64,000 bases of DNA. Origin: Lamellibrachia satsuma (taxonomy: Eukaryota; Annelida; Polychaeta; Sabellida; Siboglinidae). Under the pieces are notes generated by a model. It made no database searches and had not been told where the DNA came from. It saw only the letters and a program-made list of their open reading frames with translations. The translations under genes and the position numbers were made by a program. Location: the NCBI GenBank assembly GCA_033239005.1, contig BSQZ01000050.1, positions 3,615,001 through 3,679,000 of the forward strand, read 5' to 3'. This document shows, one piece after another, positions 36,681-49,149 of this stretch; the stretch's first letter is position 1, and each line of letters starts with the position of its first letter.

Positions 36681-37787
36681 TGAATTATATAATAACGCTT
36701 TAATTTGTTGTGATAACACATGTTTTAATTCATTTAAAATACCAATTTTTAGAAGAAGCGTTTTGAAATTTCATATATTTAGATTTGGCAATGTTTAATG
36801 ATAACTTATTTATTTTGAGCCATTCATATATGAAGATGACGCTGGCGTCTTTGTTCTCTTGTTGTATTGCTGTCATAAGGGCAGTATATCCTGCAAAGTT
36901 CTAATGGTTTCGCCAATTCAAGGACGAAGTGTCCTAGATATCAACGCAGCTGCAGAAGAGCACAGCTCCATCGTCCCAGATCTATTAGCTGCTCACGGTC
37001 TCACAGGTTGTGATACTGTGGCGTCATACTTTGGCGTTGTCAAGGTTGCAGCTCTGAAAGTTCTGAGACATGGCCAACGTTCTCTCAACTTTCTGGAAAA
37101 CACAGGCGGACCACCGTTTTCGGAAGTAGTGGACCAGGCCACACGCTTCATGTTGGCCTGCTATGGTCAGTAAAGATATCATTCGACGACGGAAGCACGC
37201 CAACAAATGTGGTTTTCTAAAGTAAGCAGAAGCAAGGATACTGCACCAAAGCTGTGTTCATTACCACCCACAAGTGAAGCGTTCGAACAAAATGTAGCCA
37301 GAGCCCATCTACAAGTAGCAATTTGACTTCATGCTTTGGATCCCAACACACCTGTACTAGACCCTACATATTACGGTTGGTCACAGGAGGAGGGTAGTAC
37401 TGCACTAAGTCCAACTACTGTCCCCCAGACACTTCGTTAGCCCCAACTGGGTTGCTGAAGCTGATCACGTGCTCATGTCGGAGTGAAATGCCACGTAACA
37501 CGAACAAGTGCAGCTGCAATAGCTCTGACATGGCATGCACACAATTTTGCGCATGCCAGTGTGGACTGGTGGTGGAATCGAATTCCTCATATCTGGAAAC
37601 ATATAAAATAACATTTCAATCATGAATGTATCTTGTCTTGTTGCGAAGATATAATAAAAAGTTGATTTTTGGCGGCCATTTTGGATTTGTTTATTTCTTT
37701 CAAAATGCTCAAGGGTGAGAACTCCACACCCCATGTATATCATTATATACATGCTAGAGATGAATAATCAACAAAGAAAAAACTATA

Positions 37788-38235
37788 TCATGCAAAAAGG
37801 GTTGTGTAAAAATGCCCTTTGGCTGCCGGACTATACCCAATTGTGCCCAGAAACGTCTTGAGTTCCTTTTGGGTTTCTGGCCTTCTCGTGCCTATAATAT
37901 TTTCTAGCTTCTTATCATGTGGCTTTATGGACCCACCTCCCACGACATGTCCTAACAGGTCAAGTTCAGCATGTCCAATTTCACACTTAGACGGTTTGCC
38001 AGTCAAACCGTGTCGTCGTAACCTCTCAAGCACCTGTCGTATGGCTCTCATGTAGTCATCCCATGTTACTTGTCTCTACCTGTCTGTCACTGATTATATA
38101 AATGTCTGCTGTTTTCTCTGCATTTACAGTGGTCTTCTTTAACCCAGATGGTTCCCAACTAGTGTCTGGATCCTCCTGGTTCTGTGCTCCGAGAAGGTTT
38201 CCAATGACCAAGTCGTAAACGGGAGAGTCCATAGC
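37788..38235 (-). pseudogene. Second Gypsy element: pol fragments left of the CR1 insertion
   Basis: Minus frame 38051-37788 carries LERLRRHGLTGKPSKCEIG, HAELDLLGHVVGGGSIKPH and ELKTFLGTIGYSP, the RT palm/thumb of Gypsy elements. At about 38170-38230 the strand reads DSPVYDLVIGNLLGAQ, which in Gypsy lies after the protease. The RT fingers and catalytic palm between them are deleted. Confidence 0.75.
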
Positions 38236-39617
38236 TATGCCTTCCTTCTGAGTTTAACATCAGTTGTATGTAAATTACTCGAAACATTAATTAGAAACCA
38301 CATGGTGGAATTCCTCGTAAAACATAAATTAGTAAATACATATCAACATGGATTCCTAAAAGCAAGGTCATGTCTAACCAATCTCTTATGTTTTTTAGAA
38401 TTTAGAAATTACAAAGTGGGTAGATGACGGGTCACCAGTGGATGTTGTCTACTTAGATTTTCAGAACGCTTTCCATAAAGTGCCACATCAAAGATTGTTA
38501 CTTAAACTAAAAGCCCAAGGTATAGGCAATGATGTAATCAACTGGATAGAAAAGTGGCTTACACACAGAAGACAGAGAGTAATAGTAGATGGTGAGATTT
38601 CAAACTGGAAATCGGTTTTGAGTGGGGTACCACAGAGATCAGTATTAGGCCCTATACTGTTTTTAATATATATAAATGATTTGGAGGATAACATATCTAG
38701 CAAAGTACTCAAATTTGCAGATGACACAAAAGTATTCAGAAAGGAATACAGATAAACAAAGTTTACATGATGATCTGGAAAAATTAGTTAAATGGTCAGA
38801 AAAATGGCAGATGTTATTCAATTTTGGGAAGTGTAAATGTATACACATAGGGCATGGAAATATGGACGAGGAATATAAAATGGGGGATGCTGTACTATGT
38901 AGAACCACACAAGAAAATGATTTAGGAGTAATATTTAATGCTGACATGAAAGTTTCAGAGCAATGTGGGATTGCTGCTTCGAAAGGAAATCAAATTCTAG
39001 GGCTAATTAGGAGAACTATCACGTATAAGGAGAAACATCTAATTGTACCCCTGTACTAAGCAAAAGTTAGACCACATTTGGAATATTGTATTCAAGCATG
39101 GAGGCCATATCGTAAAAAAGACATAGATAAGCTAGAAAGAATACAACGAAGAGCAACTAAGATGATTCCAGAATTAAGAGACCTTAGTTACGAAAGTCGC
39201 TTATTACAATGTGGTTTGACAACACTAGAGACCAGGAGACTAAGAGGAGACCAAATAGAAGTGTTTAAAATAGTGAACGGTTATGAGGATGTTGATAGGA
39301 ATATGTTCTTCAAACTTAAAGAAGGCAGTAGAACTAGAGGACACAAAGCAGCATTAGTTAAGGAGCAGTGTAGGTTGGACATGAGAAAGTACTCTTTCTC
39401 ACAGAGGGTGATAAATGAATGGAACAAACTGCCAAATGATTGTGTTAATGCTAGTAGTGTGAATATGTTTAAAAATAGAATTGACAGATATCTGATAAGG
39501 GCGGGCTACACATAGATGAGAAAATTGTTGGACTTTCGATAAGCCAATGGCTTCCTTGTCCACTTGCCATCTGGAATTTGTTGTTCGAGATGGCAATCTT
39601 GTTAAATCTTGTTACTA
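38235..39617 (+). mobile_element. CR1-like non-LTR retrotransposon inserted in the second Gypsy element
   Basis: Plus-strand [61 protein letters not shown] with the catalytic DD, then KWQMLFNFGKCKC, LGLIRRTITY, YCIQAWRPYRKKDIDKLE and a C-terminal FKNRIDRYLIRAGYT with stop at 39513-39515. A ~100-bp 3' UTR follows (TTTCGATAAGCCAATGGCTT, later ATGGCAATCTTGTTAAATCT). Frame changes near 38400 and 38745 and a stop at 39057-39059 inactivate it. The 5' end with the endonuclease is missing. Confidence 0.88.
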
Positions 39618-39870
39618 TCCCAATGTAGTGTGGAGTGTCTACAGTATTAGTTACCACTGGAACTTCAATTACTCTTCCACCCATAATCACACAACCTCTA
39701 GTCTCCCCTGTGAAGTCATCTGGGTCACAAAGATCCTTTCTAATGACCATAGTGGAACAACCGCTATCACGTAAGACTTCAACCAAGTCTGGGCGACCAC
39801 TTACTTGTCCTACTGCGACTACCATACCTTTACGTTGGTCAGATGCTAATGCGGCCATTTCCTTTAACTG
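39618..39870 (-). pseudogene. Second Gypsy element: aspartic protease
   Basis: The minus strand reads LVEVLRDSGCSTMVIRKDL, with DSGCS in the place of the retroviral protease DTG/DSG motif, then RVIEVPVVTNTVDTPHYIG. The following residues are the antisense of the inserted CR1 3' UTR, so the frame is chimeric past about 39617. Confidence 0.7.
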
Positions 39871-39989
39871 AAATATTTTACCGTTTTTATCTTCAACGTA
39901 TCAAACATCTCTAACCTGTTTTGTTATTACCTTTATACCAAATATGAAAAACAAAGCGTCTTCACACGCCAGTGTCGTCTCATTGGGTC

Positions 39990-41216
39990 CTACTCTGTTT
40001 TTGCTTCCGGATATAGGTGTCTTGTGCATGTTTTGAGAACAATATCGAGCATAGTGCTTAGCAGAACCACATAACCAACATGTACGACCGGTCTAAGGTG
40101 TACTTGCATTGTACTGACGTGATTGTCCAATGTTGCTACGAAACTGAATCGGTGTCTCCATATGTCGGTTTTTGTTCTCTCTCTCTCTCTCTCTCTCTGA
40201 TCCTCTGGCATCACGACCTTCACTCTTGCTTTTATCGGGCATCCACCAGTGTCGAAACGATTTGCGATGAGCTTTTAGATACTGCTGCGCAATAACACAC
40301 ATCTCCTTGAACGAGTGGTGTGTTCTTTCCGCAATGAACATTCGTAAGTCTGTGGAACCAGTCCCTAGCTCTTGTTCTCGGATTATTAAGTCCTGAACGC
40401 CATTAAATATCCGTGGAGTCTTACTCAACTCAATCCATCTATCTAGATAGCCTATGACACAGTTTCCAAACTGGCTAAAACTCTCACCATCCTCAGGTTT
40501 TGCCTGTCGAAACGTGTCCCTAAAAATGAGCGTCAGTCAAACGATAACGATTTAACAATGCAACTTTCAGTAAATCATAATCGTTACAGTCATTAGTGCT
40601 GATACGATGAAATACTCCCAAAGTATTACCCTTTAACAGAGCACTGAGGTTAGATGCCCATCGTTCTTTCGGCCACCCTTGCATCGTAGCGGTTCCCTCA
40701 AAGCGATGCAAATATGCATCCAAGTCGTCAGTCCGTTCGTCGAAACGGGGTAATTTAGGAATAGCCCCAATAAACCATCTAGTTGGAATCACCTATTCTA
40801 GCTGACCGTTTACGTCAGATTTAAGTTGGATTAATCCTATTCATGGCGTCGGCCAACCTCCTTTTCCTCACGTTCACGCTCCTCTTTCTCACGTTCACGC
40901 TCCTCTTTCTCACGTTCACGCTCCTCTTTCTCACGTTCACACTCCTCCTTCTCACGTTCACCTCCTCTTTCTCACGTTCACGCTCCTCTTTCTCACGTTC
41001 ACGCTCCTCTTTCCCACGTTCGCACTCCTCTTTTTCACGTTCATGCTCCTCTTTTTCACGTTCACGCTCCTCTTTTTCACGTTCATGCTCTCTCACTCGC
41101 TCATCGCGCAAGAAGGCAGACAACCCCTCTCCATCTAATCCTGCCTCTTTAGCCAAATCTATTAGCTCTGTCAATCAGGGCGTTTTTTATTGAATTATCA
41201 CTGGGGGTCACTCCAA
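39990..41216 (-). pseudogene. Second Gypsy element: Gag with coiled coil, capsid-like domain and zinc knuckle
   Basis: Minus strand from about 41174: a short N-terminal helix (ELIDLAKEAGLDGEGLSAFL), then a long charged tract of EREKEE-type repeats (40860-41090). After a frame break comes the capsid domain KLPRFDERTDDLDAYLHRFE (40792-40520) and its second half with LIIREQELGTGSTDLRMFI (40428-40093). A CCHC knuckle CWLCGSAKHYARYC lies at about 40030-40085. The order is that of Gypsy Gag with a SCAN-like domain. TTTGGAGTGACCC near 41200 might be a primer-binding site. LTRs were not found. Confidence 0.75.
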
Positions 41217-41272
41217 ATGGTTAAAAAGGGCAACTTACGCATTATTTACATAACCCTTAGGAATGTATGAAC

Positions 41273-41276
<4 letters not shown>

Positions 41277-41351
<75 letters not shown>
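41277..41351. repeat. (TA)n microsatellite
   Basis: About 37 TA units, upstream of the second Gypsy Gag. Confidence 0.98.
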
Positions 41352-41355
<4 letters not shown>

Positions 41356-41529
41356 ATCTTTTTATCCATATGGTTGCACACTGACGACTGCATCTCGGTA
41401 TAAAATTAATGTTACACATATATCCCAGAAACATTTTTTATTACAAACTCATGCAGTAGACAGAGAACAAGTCTCTAGCAACTTGCAAGTCAGTACGTTT
41501 CAATTTTACTAGACGAGCCCCGTTTCACG

Positions 41530-43943
41530 GGTGAATTTCCTAACGAATTCACGCTGCCCGTAGATGTCCAAATCTGGAGCCCCCATCTTCTGGTCTTCTT
41601 CAGGAATTTGACGACAGCGGGTCGAGGGTCAAAACATTCAGTGCCACAATGAGGCGGGCGTTTCTCGTGTCCTCACCCATGCTGGTGCGGTGATTGTCGA
41701 CAACGAGGTTGTGGTGGCTCACGATCCTTTCGGTCTGCATAGAGTGTGGACTCATGCAATCCAGAGATGCCAACACCTTCTGAACTGAACCTGTGGTGAC
41801 CGGCAGAAGTTGCCGCAATCTGACAGTCATCTTACAACCGAGATCACAGCCATCAGGCAGGAACGGCACATTCATCATGTTCTCACATTGCTCGGCTGCC
41901 CTGTCCGCAAAGTCAGAAGCTTCGTGTAGAAAAAGACGCCTGACGACACGCACGCCATGTTCAACGAATGATCCCAAGTTGTTTGATATCACCAACCCCT
42001 TCATGTCTTTGATGACGTCCTCCTGCTCCGGGTGGATGCGTTCAGACAAGTATTCGTGGGATGCTTGCACGACCTCCAGCCTGATTGCTCGTGCATTATG
42101 GCGGTTCGTACTAACGAACTGGTGGTTGGATTTTCGCTGTGTTAGGTCCTCACTGGTGATATCGGTTGAGCAACTCTCTTTCTCCTCTCTTCTTCCCGGG
42201 AATGGTCCATCCCTCATCAATCTCAACTTCTTGACGGCAGCGCCAGTCACAGTGAGAAGATCGCTGATGAACAAATCACTCCTTTGCAACTTCTTCTGGA
42301 GTGTTTCAAATATCTCCAGGATGTCGCCCATCAGTGAGGTGATCCACTTCTGTTGGTGGTTCCAGATTCTCAGAAACCCTTTGGCTTCAGCCTACTCCTT
42401 TCTATCGCTGGTATTTTCTGGTGCCTGCATCTGTTCCCACACATTACTGCAGGCTGGTAGGTTATTCAGCACAGCATCCGCCAGCTGCAGCTCGTGCTGG
42501 GCAAACCTGACATCGTGGTGCTAGGGGAACTGTTTGACATTCCCGGCTTGCGCTGATAACATCTTCATCATTCTCGGCGTCCGGAAGAATCGTACGAGCC
42601 TCAGTAGATTAGACTTCCAGATGCCCAGTCCGACCGGTGAGCAGCACACCAGAAAGTTGCCAGACCTCTCTGCACATGGTCAGCAAGCAAACGCCATAAC
42701 CCACCATGTATGCCAGTGTTTGCCGATTCCCCGTCAGTGGTGACACCGACGAGCTTCGTGTCTTTACCTCCGGTCAGATCCAAAGTTTTGTTCACCTCTT
42801 CCAGCAGTCCAAGAGCGCCATTCTTCTCTGGCGAATGCATGACGACGAACACACTCGTTACGCTACTATCACTATTAGCCATCCGCCCACTTACAAACTT
42901 GTGGTCCAACATTTGCCTGTCACAGCTGCCATCAATCTGCACACGTGCATCGGTTGAACATTTGAGACAGACGCACCTTTCTCTAGTTCGTATATGACAT
43001 CCAGCATCTGCTTGTAGTAGTTCGAATCCCTGTAGTGTAGATTGCTTGACGCGGGCGTGAATGGAACAAATTCCACATCTGCGCCATATTGTCGCATAGT
43101 GGCCAACAGATGGTCCGACGCAAAACAAGCCAGAGGTCGCATTGGCCACGATCGGGCGGAGACCGTTTCGATTAGACAGTCGTTGTATACGTCGACGCCC
43201 ATTCGCAGAAGCATCGCAAAAACAGTCTTATTGTAAGCAGTGAGTGCGCGTAGCCATGGATGCGACGGTGTGCACTCTTCCCAGGTTTCGTCCATCTTTT
43301 TCTTGCTTTTAGCTGCCATGTGCGGTTCAGAGGTCATATGGTTATTGACCCTTTCCAGCTTATCACTACAGTCCTTCCTGACGCCTCTTGCGATTGGCAT
43401 AGTGCCATTTTTATAACTTTTCTTTGCCATCTCTTCATACTCCTGACATGTTGTGCATAGAATGTGAGCCCTTGTTCGGCCACATTTCTTTGCCGAATAT
43501 GAGCGAAGCTCGGGGAATTTGTTGACAACATCTGCAATAGTTAAAGGAATTCTTGTGTACGTCGGTGTGCGGGAACTTGACGGTCTCTGGTGTGAAGTTG
43601 CGTTGTAGGTTTCCAAGTGTCTGGGTAAGGTGATGATCTTTGTCGCCAGGAGTGTGGTCAGGTGTGATGGCAGTGGATGGATCATGGCTGCTTGATGAAC
43701 TGGTTATCGGGCGAGAATTCGACGAAGGCAGTACCTCTATGACTTGTGGTACACTTTATCTTTGGGAGTGTCATCAGATGTGATGGCAGCGGACGGATCA
43801 TAGTTCCCTGGCGGCATTGTGGGTATGTCTGGCAATGAGTCATTGAGGCTGCGTCGAAAAATTGTCTCTAGGAGTTGACATTTTGCGGCAGATTTCTGTA
43901 GCTCTTCTTGTCTTCGTTTTGCATTCCTGTCTCTCTTAGGCAT
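41530..43943 (-). pseudogene. hAT-type transposase (KIAA1586-like), near full length, broken
   Basis: Minus strand starts at Met 43943 (PKRDRNAKRRQEEL) and continues in 43685-42891. There CTTCQEYEEMAKKSY with HMTSEPHMAA resembles a CCHH zinc finger, and HPWLRALTAYNKTVFAML follows. Catalytic-fold motifs come next: VQIDGSCDRQML, VVMHSPEKNGALGLL, LVGVTTDGESANTG (acidic residue) and FWCAAHRSDWA. 42331-41600 covers the insertion domain and the C-terminal dimerisation block (ERIVSHHNLVVDNHRTSM, RNARLIVALN). Frame changes near 42950 and 42600 and stops near 42525 and 42390 inactivate it. In the family this is a cut-and-paste transposase, also domesticated in vertebrates. Terminal repeats not found. 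Confidence 0.8.
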
Positions 43944-45611
43944 GACTGGCAGGATATCGACCTGGACAAATTAGATGGTTAAATGTAATAACTAACTCAG
44001 GAAAAGCATGTCTATTTAAAACACTTGTGTAGTGGAATTACAATCCGAGCGGCGACATGCTCTAGACTCTAGACATAAATATACTGAAGATATAGGCATA
44101 AGGCAGAAAAGAGTATACCATGTCTATCAATGAAATGGTTGGCTAAGTACATAACAAATCAAAATATAGAAAATACGTACTTCCAAAACTGACATGTGCA
44201 AATGTTGATTACATTTTATGTTAATATGTGCACCACCAACTTTTGAGTAACAATTTTCCAAAGTTGATGTCCCTGCTGTCCGCCAACTTTCCATCTCACA
44301 TGTAGAACACTATCAACTACTCATACATTTTAAAGTTTATTTGTTTAGTATGTATACAATATGCTTATTTGAGTTACCATGCTTAAAATTTCGATTTCTC
44401 AAAGATGGTTACTGCCTCAATCAAAATCTACCCTGACAGGTTTATGGCTGTTATGATGTTTATATCATCTTACCTACAAGACGGGTCATATTTGTTAAAC
44501 GTTTCCAATTGCTTTCGTTGGACACTACACACACTTTGCCAGGTTTATTTATTATTTGAACAAAAAACAGCCGACTGACAGGTTGTTGATACATCGTTAA
44601 ACCCCGCCCGCTCGCTCTCGACCAGTGGTAATAGCGAATGGGCGTTGTTTAGTATCGCCTGTGCGATACCTGGTACGTTTCGCAATTGCGCGGCCAGGAC
44701 ACCGGTTTATGTTAACAGCTATTTCAACATCACTGTAAAGAACTGGATTGCACGCGGCTCAATCGTGTAAAATGTGATGGCACGTCTTGTTGAATTATAC
44801 ACAGTTGAAACAAACAGTAACATGCAGGTACACATATTTACATATACATAATCATTAGCTATTCTAGAACCGGAACACTGACGTCATAAGTAAACATTTC
44901 TATGGCTATGCCAAAACACGTTTTAAGTTGTTCGCATGCACTGTATGAAGAAGCCATTCGGCAATACGTCACTGTTATTGCTATGATGCTATTACATTCC
45001 CATATCAATAAATTGGTCTTTTGTAGACATATTGCCCTTCTTTAACTTTGGATCTTTTTTATTTTGCCCCCCCCACTTTGTATGTTAAAAAACGCCCTGC
45101 TCTCAATTCAGCTGTAACCATTATTTATCCGTCATTATATAAACAATGATATTATGTGGCTCAGAATGTAAGTATAGCTATAGCATACTTTGGTATACCT
45201 CTGTAAATAAAAGTTATGATACAATGACTGTAAACCTTTTGAATGACACAAAAGAAAACATTATGATCATTTGTAATTAACAATTGATGTGAACTATGCA
45301 CACATGAAAATGATGAAATCAACTAACGTCGTGCGCACGGGATACACAAAAACCGCAAATGCTCCGCTTACCGATCTCCGACTGATGAACAGCTCGTTGT
45401 TAGTCGTTGTCTGTTACTAATTTCGCCACCAAGTATCTTGTAAAAGTTGTCATTCTTTCATCTGCATAATCGATATGTCCCATGATGAACAAATCACGCA
45501 AATGCAAAAATTCATATACACTAACAACCAACAGTGTAATCTACTATTGTTTTACGTCAACAGATTCATGTACGTCATAATCAGAATTATATTACACGTT
45601 GTCCTGTCGCC

Positions 45612-45825
45612 ATTTGTGACACTGTCGCCCAATGGTCGTGTAAATAAATAATACCATAGATTAGTACCAGCTAACGAGTTTAATTTACATTTCATTACAG
45701 AATGTATATCATATACAATACATACATACATAATTTCATAATTACCAAAACAAAGAAAATAAATAATAACCAACGCCTCGCTACACTGCGAGTATAACTC
45801 GAATTAAGATTAAATAACAATGAAA
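45612..45825 (+). repeat. Dispersed ~205-bp repeat, copy B
   Basis: Pair of 36025-36230, sharing TATCATATACAATACATACA, AATTTCATAATTACC and CTGCGAGTATAACTCGAATT. Copy B has a few extra bases near its start. Confidence 0.85.
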
Positions 45826-46662
45826 ACAATTCACGTTATCGCTCGAACGCAGTTCACATATCGCTCGATAATGATTCACTTATCACTTGAACACCGTCCA
45901 GACACTATTTGCGTCACTGGTTGCCAGACAGTCTGTACTCTCCTGCCGACCACGCCTTCATACGACGCTCCAGCTCGCCCTCTGCTGGGTATATGCCTCT
46001 CGGCTATTCAACCCAAGCTGGTTCTGCATGATACAATGTATCCCAATCACGACGCCGACAGTAAATAATTATCATATACACGTGAATAACAACGCAATGA
46101 TACTACTTATCAGTTTACCATTTAAATTATACAAAATACGCTCCCCACTGGAGAGAGAACCACGTCAGACATTCCATACATGATCACCGAGTACGTGTGT
46201 CACTTAGGTAAATGTCCAGTGTGATTGGCTAAGATGTTGCCCCAGTTCCGCCCCGTCAGTGATTGTGGTGAACGATTGGGTAGGTTGCTACTGAACACAC
46301 TCCGCTCCCAGCTGTTTATGGCCGAGTGGCGGGTTGTTTGCGACACGAATGACAGAAGACCGGATAACTGGATAAACAGCACAGATCGTCTCATACGGTA
46401 TGTAATAGTCGGCCGTGACTCTCAACTCCACGGCCGTTTGTAAGATGACATATTTACCAGCTGTGTGAGATTGTTTATTTCCGCTGACATAGACACCACG
46501 CAGCAGGAACACAGGTAGAAAAACACTTGCCATAACTGATTGTTGATGGCAACTTTGTGTATTTGTGTGATTTTTGTGCCAGATATTAATAGAGTTTCAG
46601 CTATGCCTTTCTACTCGCAACGTAGCTCAGTAATTAACGTATTCGTGACCGGCAAATTCAAC

Positions 46663-46700
46663 TGACGTCATTGCCTATGACGTCAGTGCCTATGACGTCA
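46663..46700. promoter_or_regulatory. Three TGACGTCA sites at exact 15-bp spacing
   Basis: TGACGTCA at 46663-46670, 46678-46685 and 46693-46700, separated by a repeated TGCCTA(T) spacer. This is either a small tandem repeat or a CREB/ATF cluster. No gene start could be tied to it. Confidence 0.4.
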
Positions 46701-47329
46701 GTGCCTGTAAGATACGGAACTTACAATAAGTAGAACGAAAACGTATGGTTGAAACTGCCTATTGGTTAAGCTGCTTGTGTTTTTACCTGTTAAGTCTGAC
46801 AGACAAACGGAGTTTTGCGTGTACCGACTTGTGTAGTAGCACACGTTTTTCGGGTGAACGCCTTTACCCCACCCACACTAATAAGTGCAACCGGTCATTC
46901 CCGGCAACCCCAGAACTTAATACATTACTCACTTTGCATTTCTTGACGCGCGAGTGAACGATTAGTAATTATTTTCCTTTCCGTTGTTGTGCGACTGGGT
47001 CATCGTACATCGTACATCGTACATCTCACGACTCCATTTTACTGGTCCGTGTACATTGTACAACACAAGTTGGCTGTTTCACTGAAAATATAATTTTGAA
47101 ACATTCTTATATAGAACCGGTTTCTCCTGTACATATGTCTATTAAAGTTGCCTCTCTGTTTTCGAATCGGTTCAACAACGGTTCAACGACGAATAAATCA
47201 ATACACGAATCAAGTTTTATAGTGGGGTAGTGGAGCAGCGTACTTCGCACGACTAAGCATGAATTCGTTTAAACATGCGCAAGAAAAGGTTAGCAATGTA
47301 CGCCTAGCATAACGTGTGTTGTGCGTTTG

Positions 47330-48290
47330 CGTGTGCGTATGCGTGTGCGAATATATCATGCTTCATTAGAATTGATTGAAGATATTATTACTTCTCTAGA
47401 TAATAATAAATATGTTATTGGCATATTTGTAGGTCTAAGGAAAGCTTTTGATACTGTTAGCCATGATATATTGGCAACAAAATTATATTGTTATTGTATT
47501 CGTGGTACTGCACATACATGGATTTTAATTTGCTTAGAACGTAGAAGTCAGTATGTTCAGTGTGACAATTATTGTGATTCTGAAGTATTTCCTGTATCTT
47601 GTGGTGTTCCACAAGGTACTTTTTAAAAAACAATTTTTTTATTTTGTACATCAATAATATTTGTAATGTTTCAAACATATTTAAATTTATTTTATTTGCA
47701 GACGATTCTAACATGCCCTGCTGTGATATTAATATAAATGAACTTGTCCGGTTGACAAATAAAAAGTTTAATAAGCTGCACACCTGGTTTGCAGTAAACC
47801 GGTTAGTTCTCAATGTGTCAAAAATAAATTGTATGATTTTTGTAGTGTGAAGAAACATACTGTGTAGAAACCTAACATAAACAATGAAGAAAACAACAGT
47901 GAAAATCACAATGTTGTTAGGTGTCTTGATTGATGCCAAGTTAACACGGAACAATGATGTATCTTTGGTTAAATCTAAACTGTTTATGTATTGTGCCATT
48001 ATTTACACAACCAAAATTTGTGATCGATAAAAGTGGCATGCTTATTGTATAACATTTTCCCATTTTGATTTACATTATGTTTTGTATATTTTTATCTTCA
48101 TATTATCAAAGTGCCAAATATATTTGCGTGGAAAACTGTTGTTATTATGTATAAAGCATATAATAATTCATTGGCAAAGAATATACAAAAGCTCTGCATT
48201 ACTCTACTCTTTATATGACCAGGGAGTGTTCCATTTTTGAAAAAAATGTTGCACATATCAATATAAGAAGCGCGTGTGTATCCGTTAACA
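47330..48290 (+). mobile_element. Non-LTR retrotransposon RT fragment (I/jockey-like)
   Basis: Plus-strand RT: YVIGIFVGLRKAFDTVSHDI, VSCGVPQGTF, LFADDSNMP with the catalytic DD, LHTWFAVNRLVLNVSK, then degraded thumb sequence LLGVLIDAKLTRNN and AYNNSLAKNIQKL-like sequence near 48150. One frame break between the QGTF and FADD motifs (about 47630). Confidence 0.78.
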
Positions 48291-48450
48291 AGATTTAGCA
48301 AGGTTGCCATCGAAGGCAAAGGCCCATATGACAAGTGGACAAGAAAGCCATTGGCTTATCGAAAATCCAACATGTTTAATCTATGTGTAACCCGTCCTCC
48401 TGAGATATGTGTCAACCTTGTTTTTTAACATATGTGTCAACCAATATTTT
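48290..48450 (-). mobile_element. CR1-like 3' tail, truncated copy
   Basis: The minus strand has the end of a CR1-like ORF (CGGGTTACACATAGAT), then the same 3' UTR as at 39516-39617: TTTTCGATAAGCCAATGGCT, TTGTCCACTTG and GATGGCAACCTTGCTAAATC. This defines the family's 3' end. Confidence 0.7.
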
Positions 48451-48874
48451 GAAACGTATTCACGCAGCTAACAATTACACAACCTGTAGATAATGTGAGA
48501 GGTGGGATGAGCAGGGGTCACATAGCCTTGTAGCTGAGTCAGGAAACTGGACTTGCTAAGTGGAGTAAGAGCAGTGAGTAATTAAGATGACCAGTGAATG
48601 GTCAGTGACCAGTACAGCCAGGAATGTCATGGTAAAGGTGTGGAATTAACTTGACAATTATTTAATGTGTTGTCGAATTGTTCATTGTTTTAAAAAAGAT
48701 ATGTACAGTTAACATACTAAATAGTTACGTAGTAAATGGTTAAGAGCACTTGGTGGTGGTAAGGCACTTTATTGTAACATTACTTTTAAATATCATTTTA
48801 ATTTTGTTACTCTTTATTAGTTTGTTTGTTGGTAAGTTAGAATAAATATCTAGTTAAAACATTCTCACTATGCT

Positions 48875-48951
<77 letters not shown>

Positions 48952-49149
48952 TAATCGATAATATTATTAATAATATTAATATTAACTCATGCATGCTACT
49001 CTATACACAGTAATTATGTATTATCATATGGGCAAGTAATATACTTCCTTCTTGACCTTTTTCAACATTCTATAATATGACATTACTAATTAAAAAAAAT
49101 GTCGTTGTGTTAAAATAAACTTAATTCTTATCCTACCGGAGCGAATCAT
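48451..49149. other. No gene; (TA)n tract at 48880-48948
   Basis: AT-rich non-coding sequence around a pure TA run of about 35 units. Confidence 0.7.

Larger units (their letters stand above)
35640..36855. mobile_element. Composite insertion within the PIN-like gene
   Basis: Separates SAAIGRQKS (ending about 35605) from the VLMVSPIQGRSVLDI block (starting about 36892), which are near neighbours in the family. It contains a 31-32-bp tandem repeat, a dispersed repeat also found at 45616, and a minus-strand non-LTR tail. Several insertions probably built up here. Confidence 0.6.
31975..37570 (+). pseudogene. PIN-like/Cys-rich multicopy family, decayed copy 3 (most complete)
   Basis: Plus-strand pieces follow the family order. 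An N-terminal Cys motif KCILCQDDRGGRALRCP lies at about 32062-32115, and then a 60-bp minisatellite replaces a large middle part. AVIDNIDINQSSTT lies at about 33757-33800. TKDSGISWADFHANRQ, RLFTESSNSPAMIKHAM and HLNPGQIPVI lie in 34090-34290, and EALTGAGIFTSGVAES near 34445-34490. 35094-35636 holds SPCNHEEADSRLMVHL and RAADSDVVVVG, acidic motifs like a PIN/NYN nuclease core. After a 1.2-kb insertion, 36859-37173 gives AAHGLTGCDTVASYFG. A Cys knot KCSCNSSDMACTQFCACQCG follows near 37505-37560. Several frameshifts. Known as a widespread unnamed family; the role is unknown, and its high copy number suggests mobility. Confidence 0.7.
43944..47329. other. No gene recognised; dispersed repeat and CRE-type motifs
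   Basis: About 3.4 kb without recognisable coding sequence. The frames at 45820-46533 lack motifs or splice support. Holds copy B of a dispersed repeat and a triple TGACGTCA cluster (both listed). A single TGACGTCA also lies near 44880. Confidence 0.6.

Noticed and set aside
39516..39617. Continuation of the Gypsy protease ORF (MASGQGSHWLIESPT)
   Set aside because: This part is the antisense of the CR1 3' UTR, as shown by the matching tail at 48290-48450.
43010..43035. tRNA B-box-like GTTCGAATCC
   Set aside because: Lies inside the hAT coding sequence, and no matching A box or cloverleaf was found; no tRNA or rRNA genes were identified anywhere.
45820..46533. Overlapping 60-100-codon ORFs
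   Set aside because: No recognisable domain and frames overlap on both strands; part lies on the dispersed repeat.
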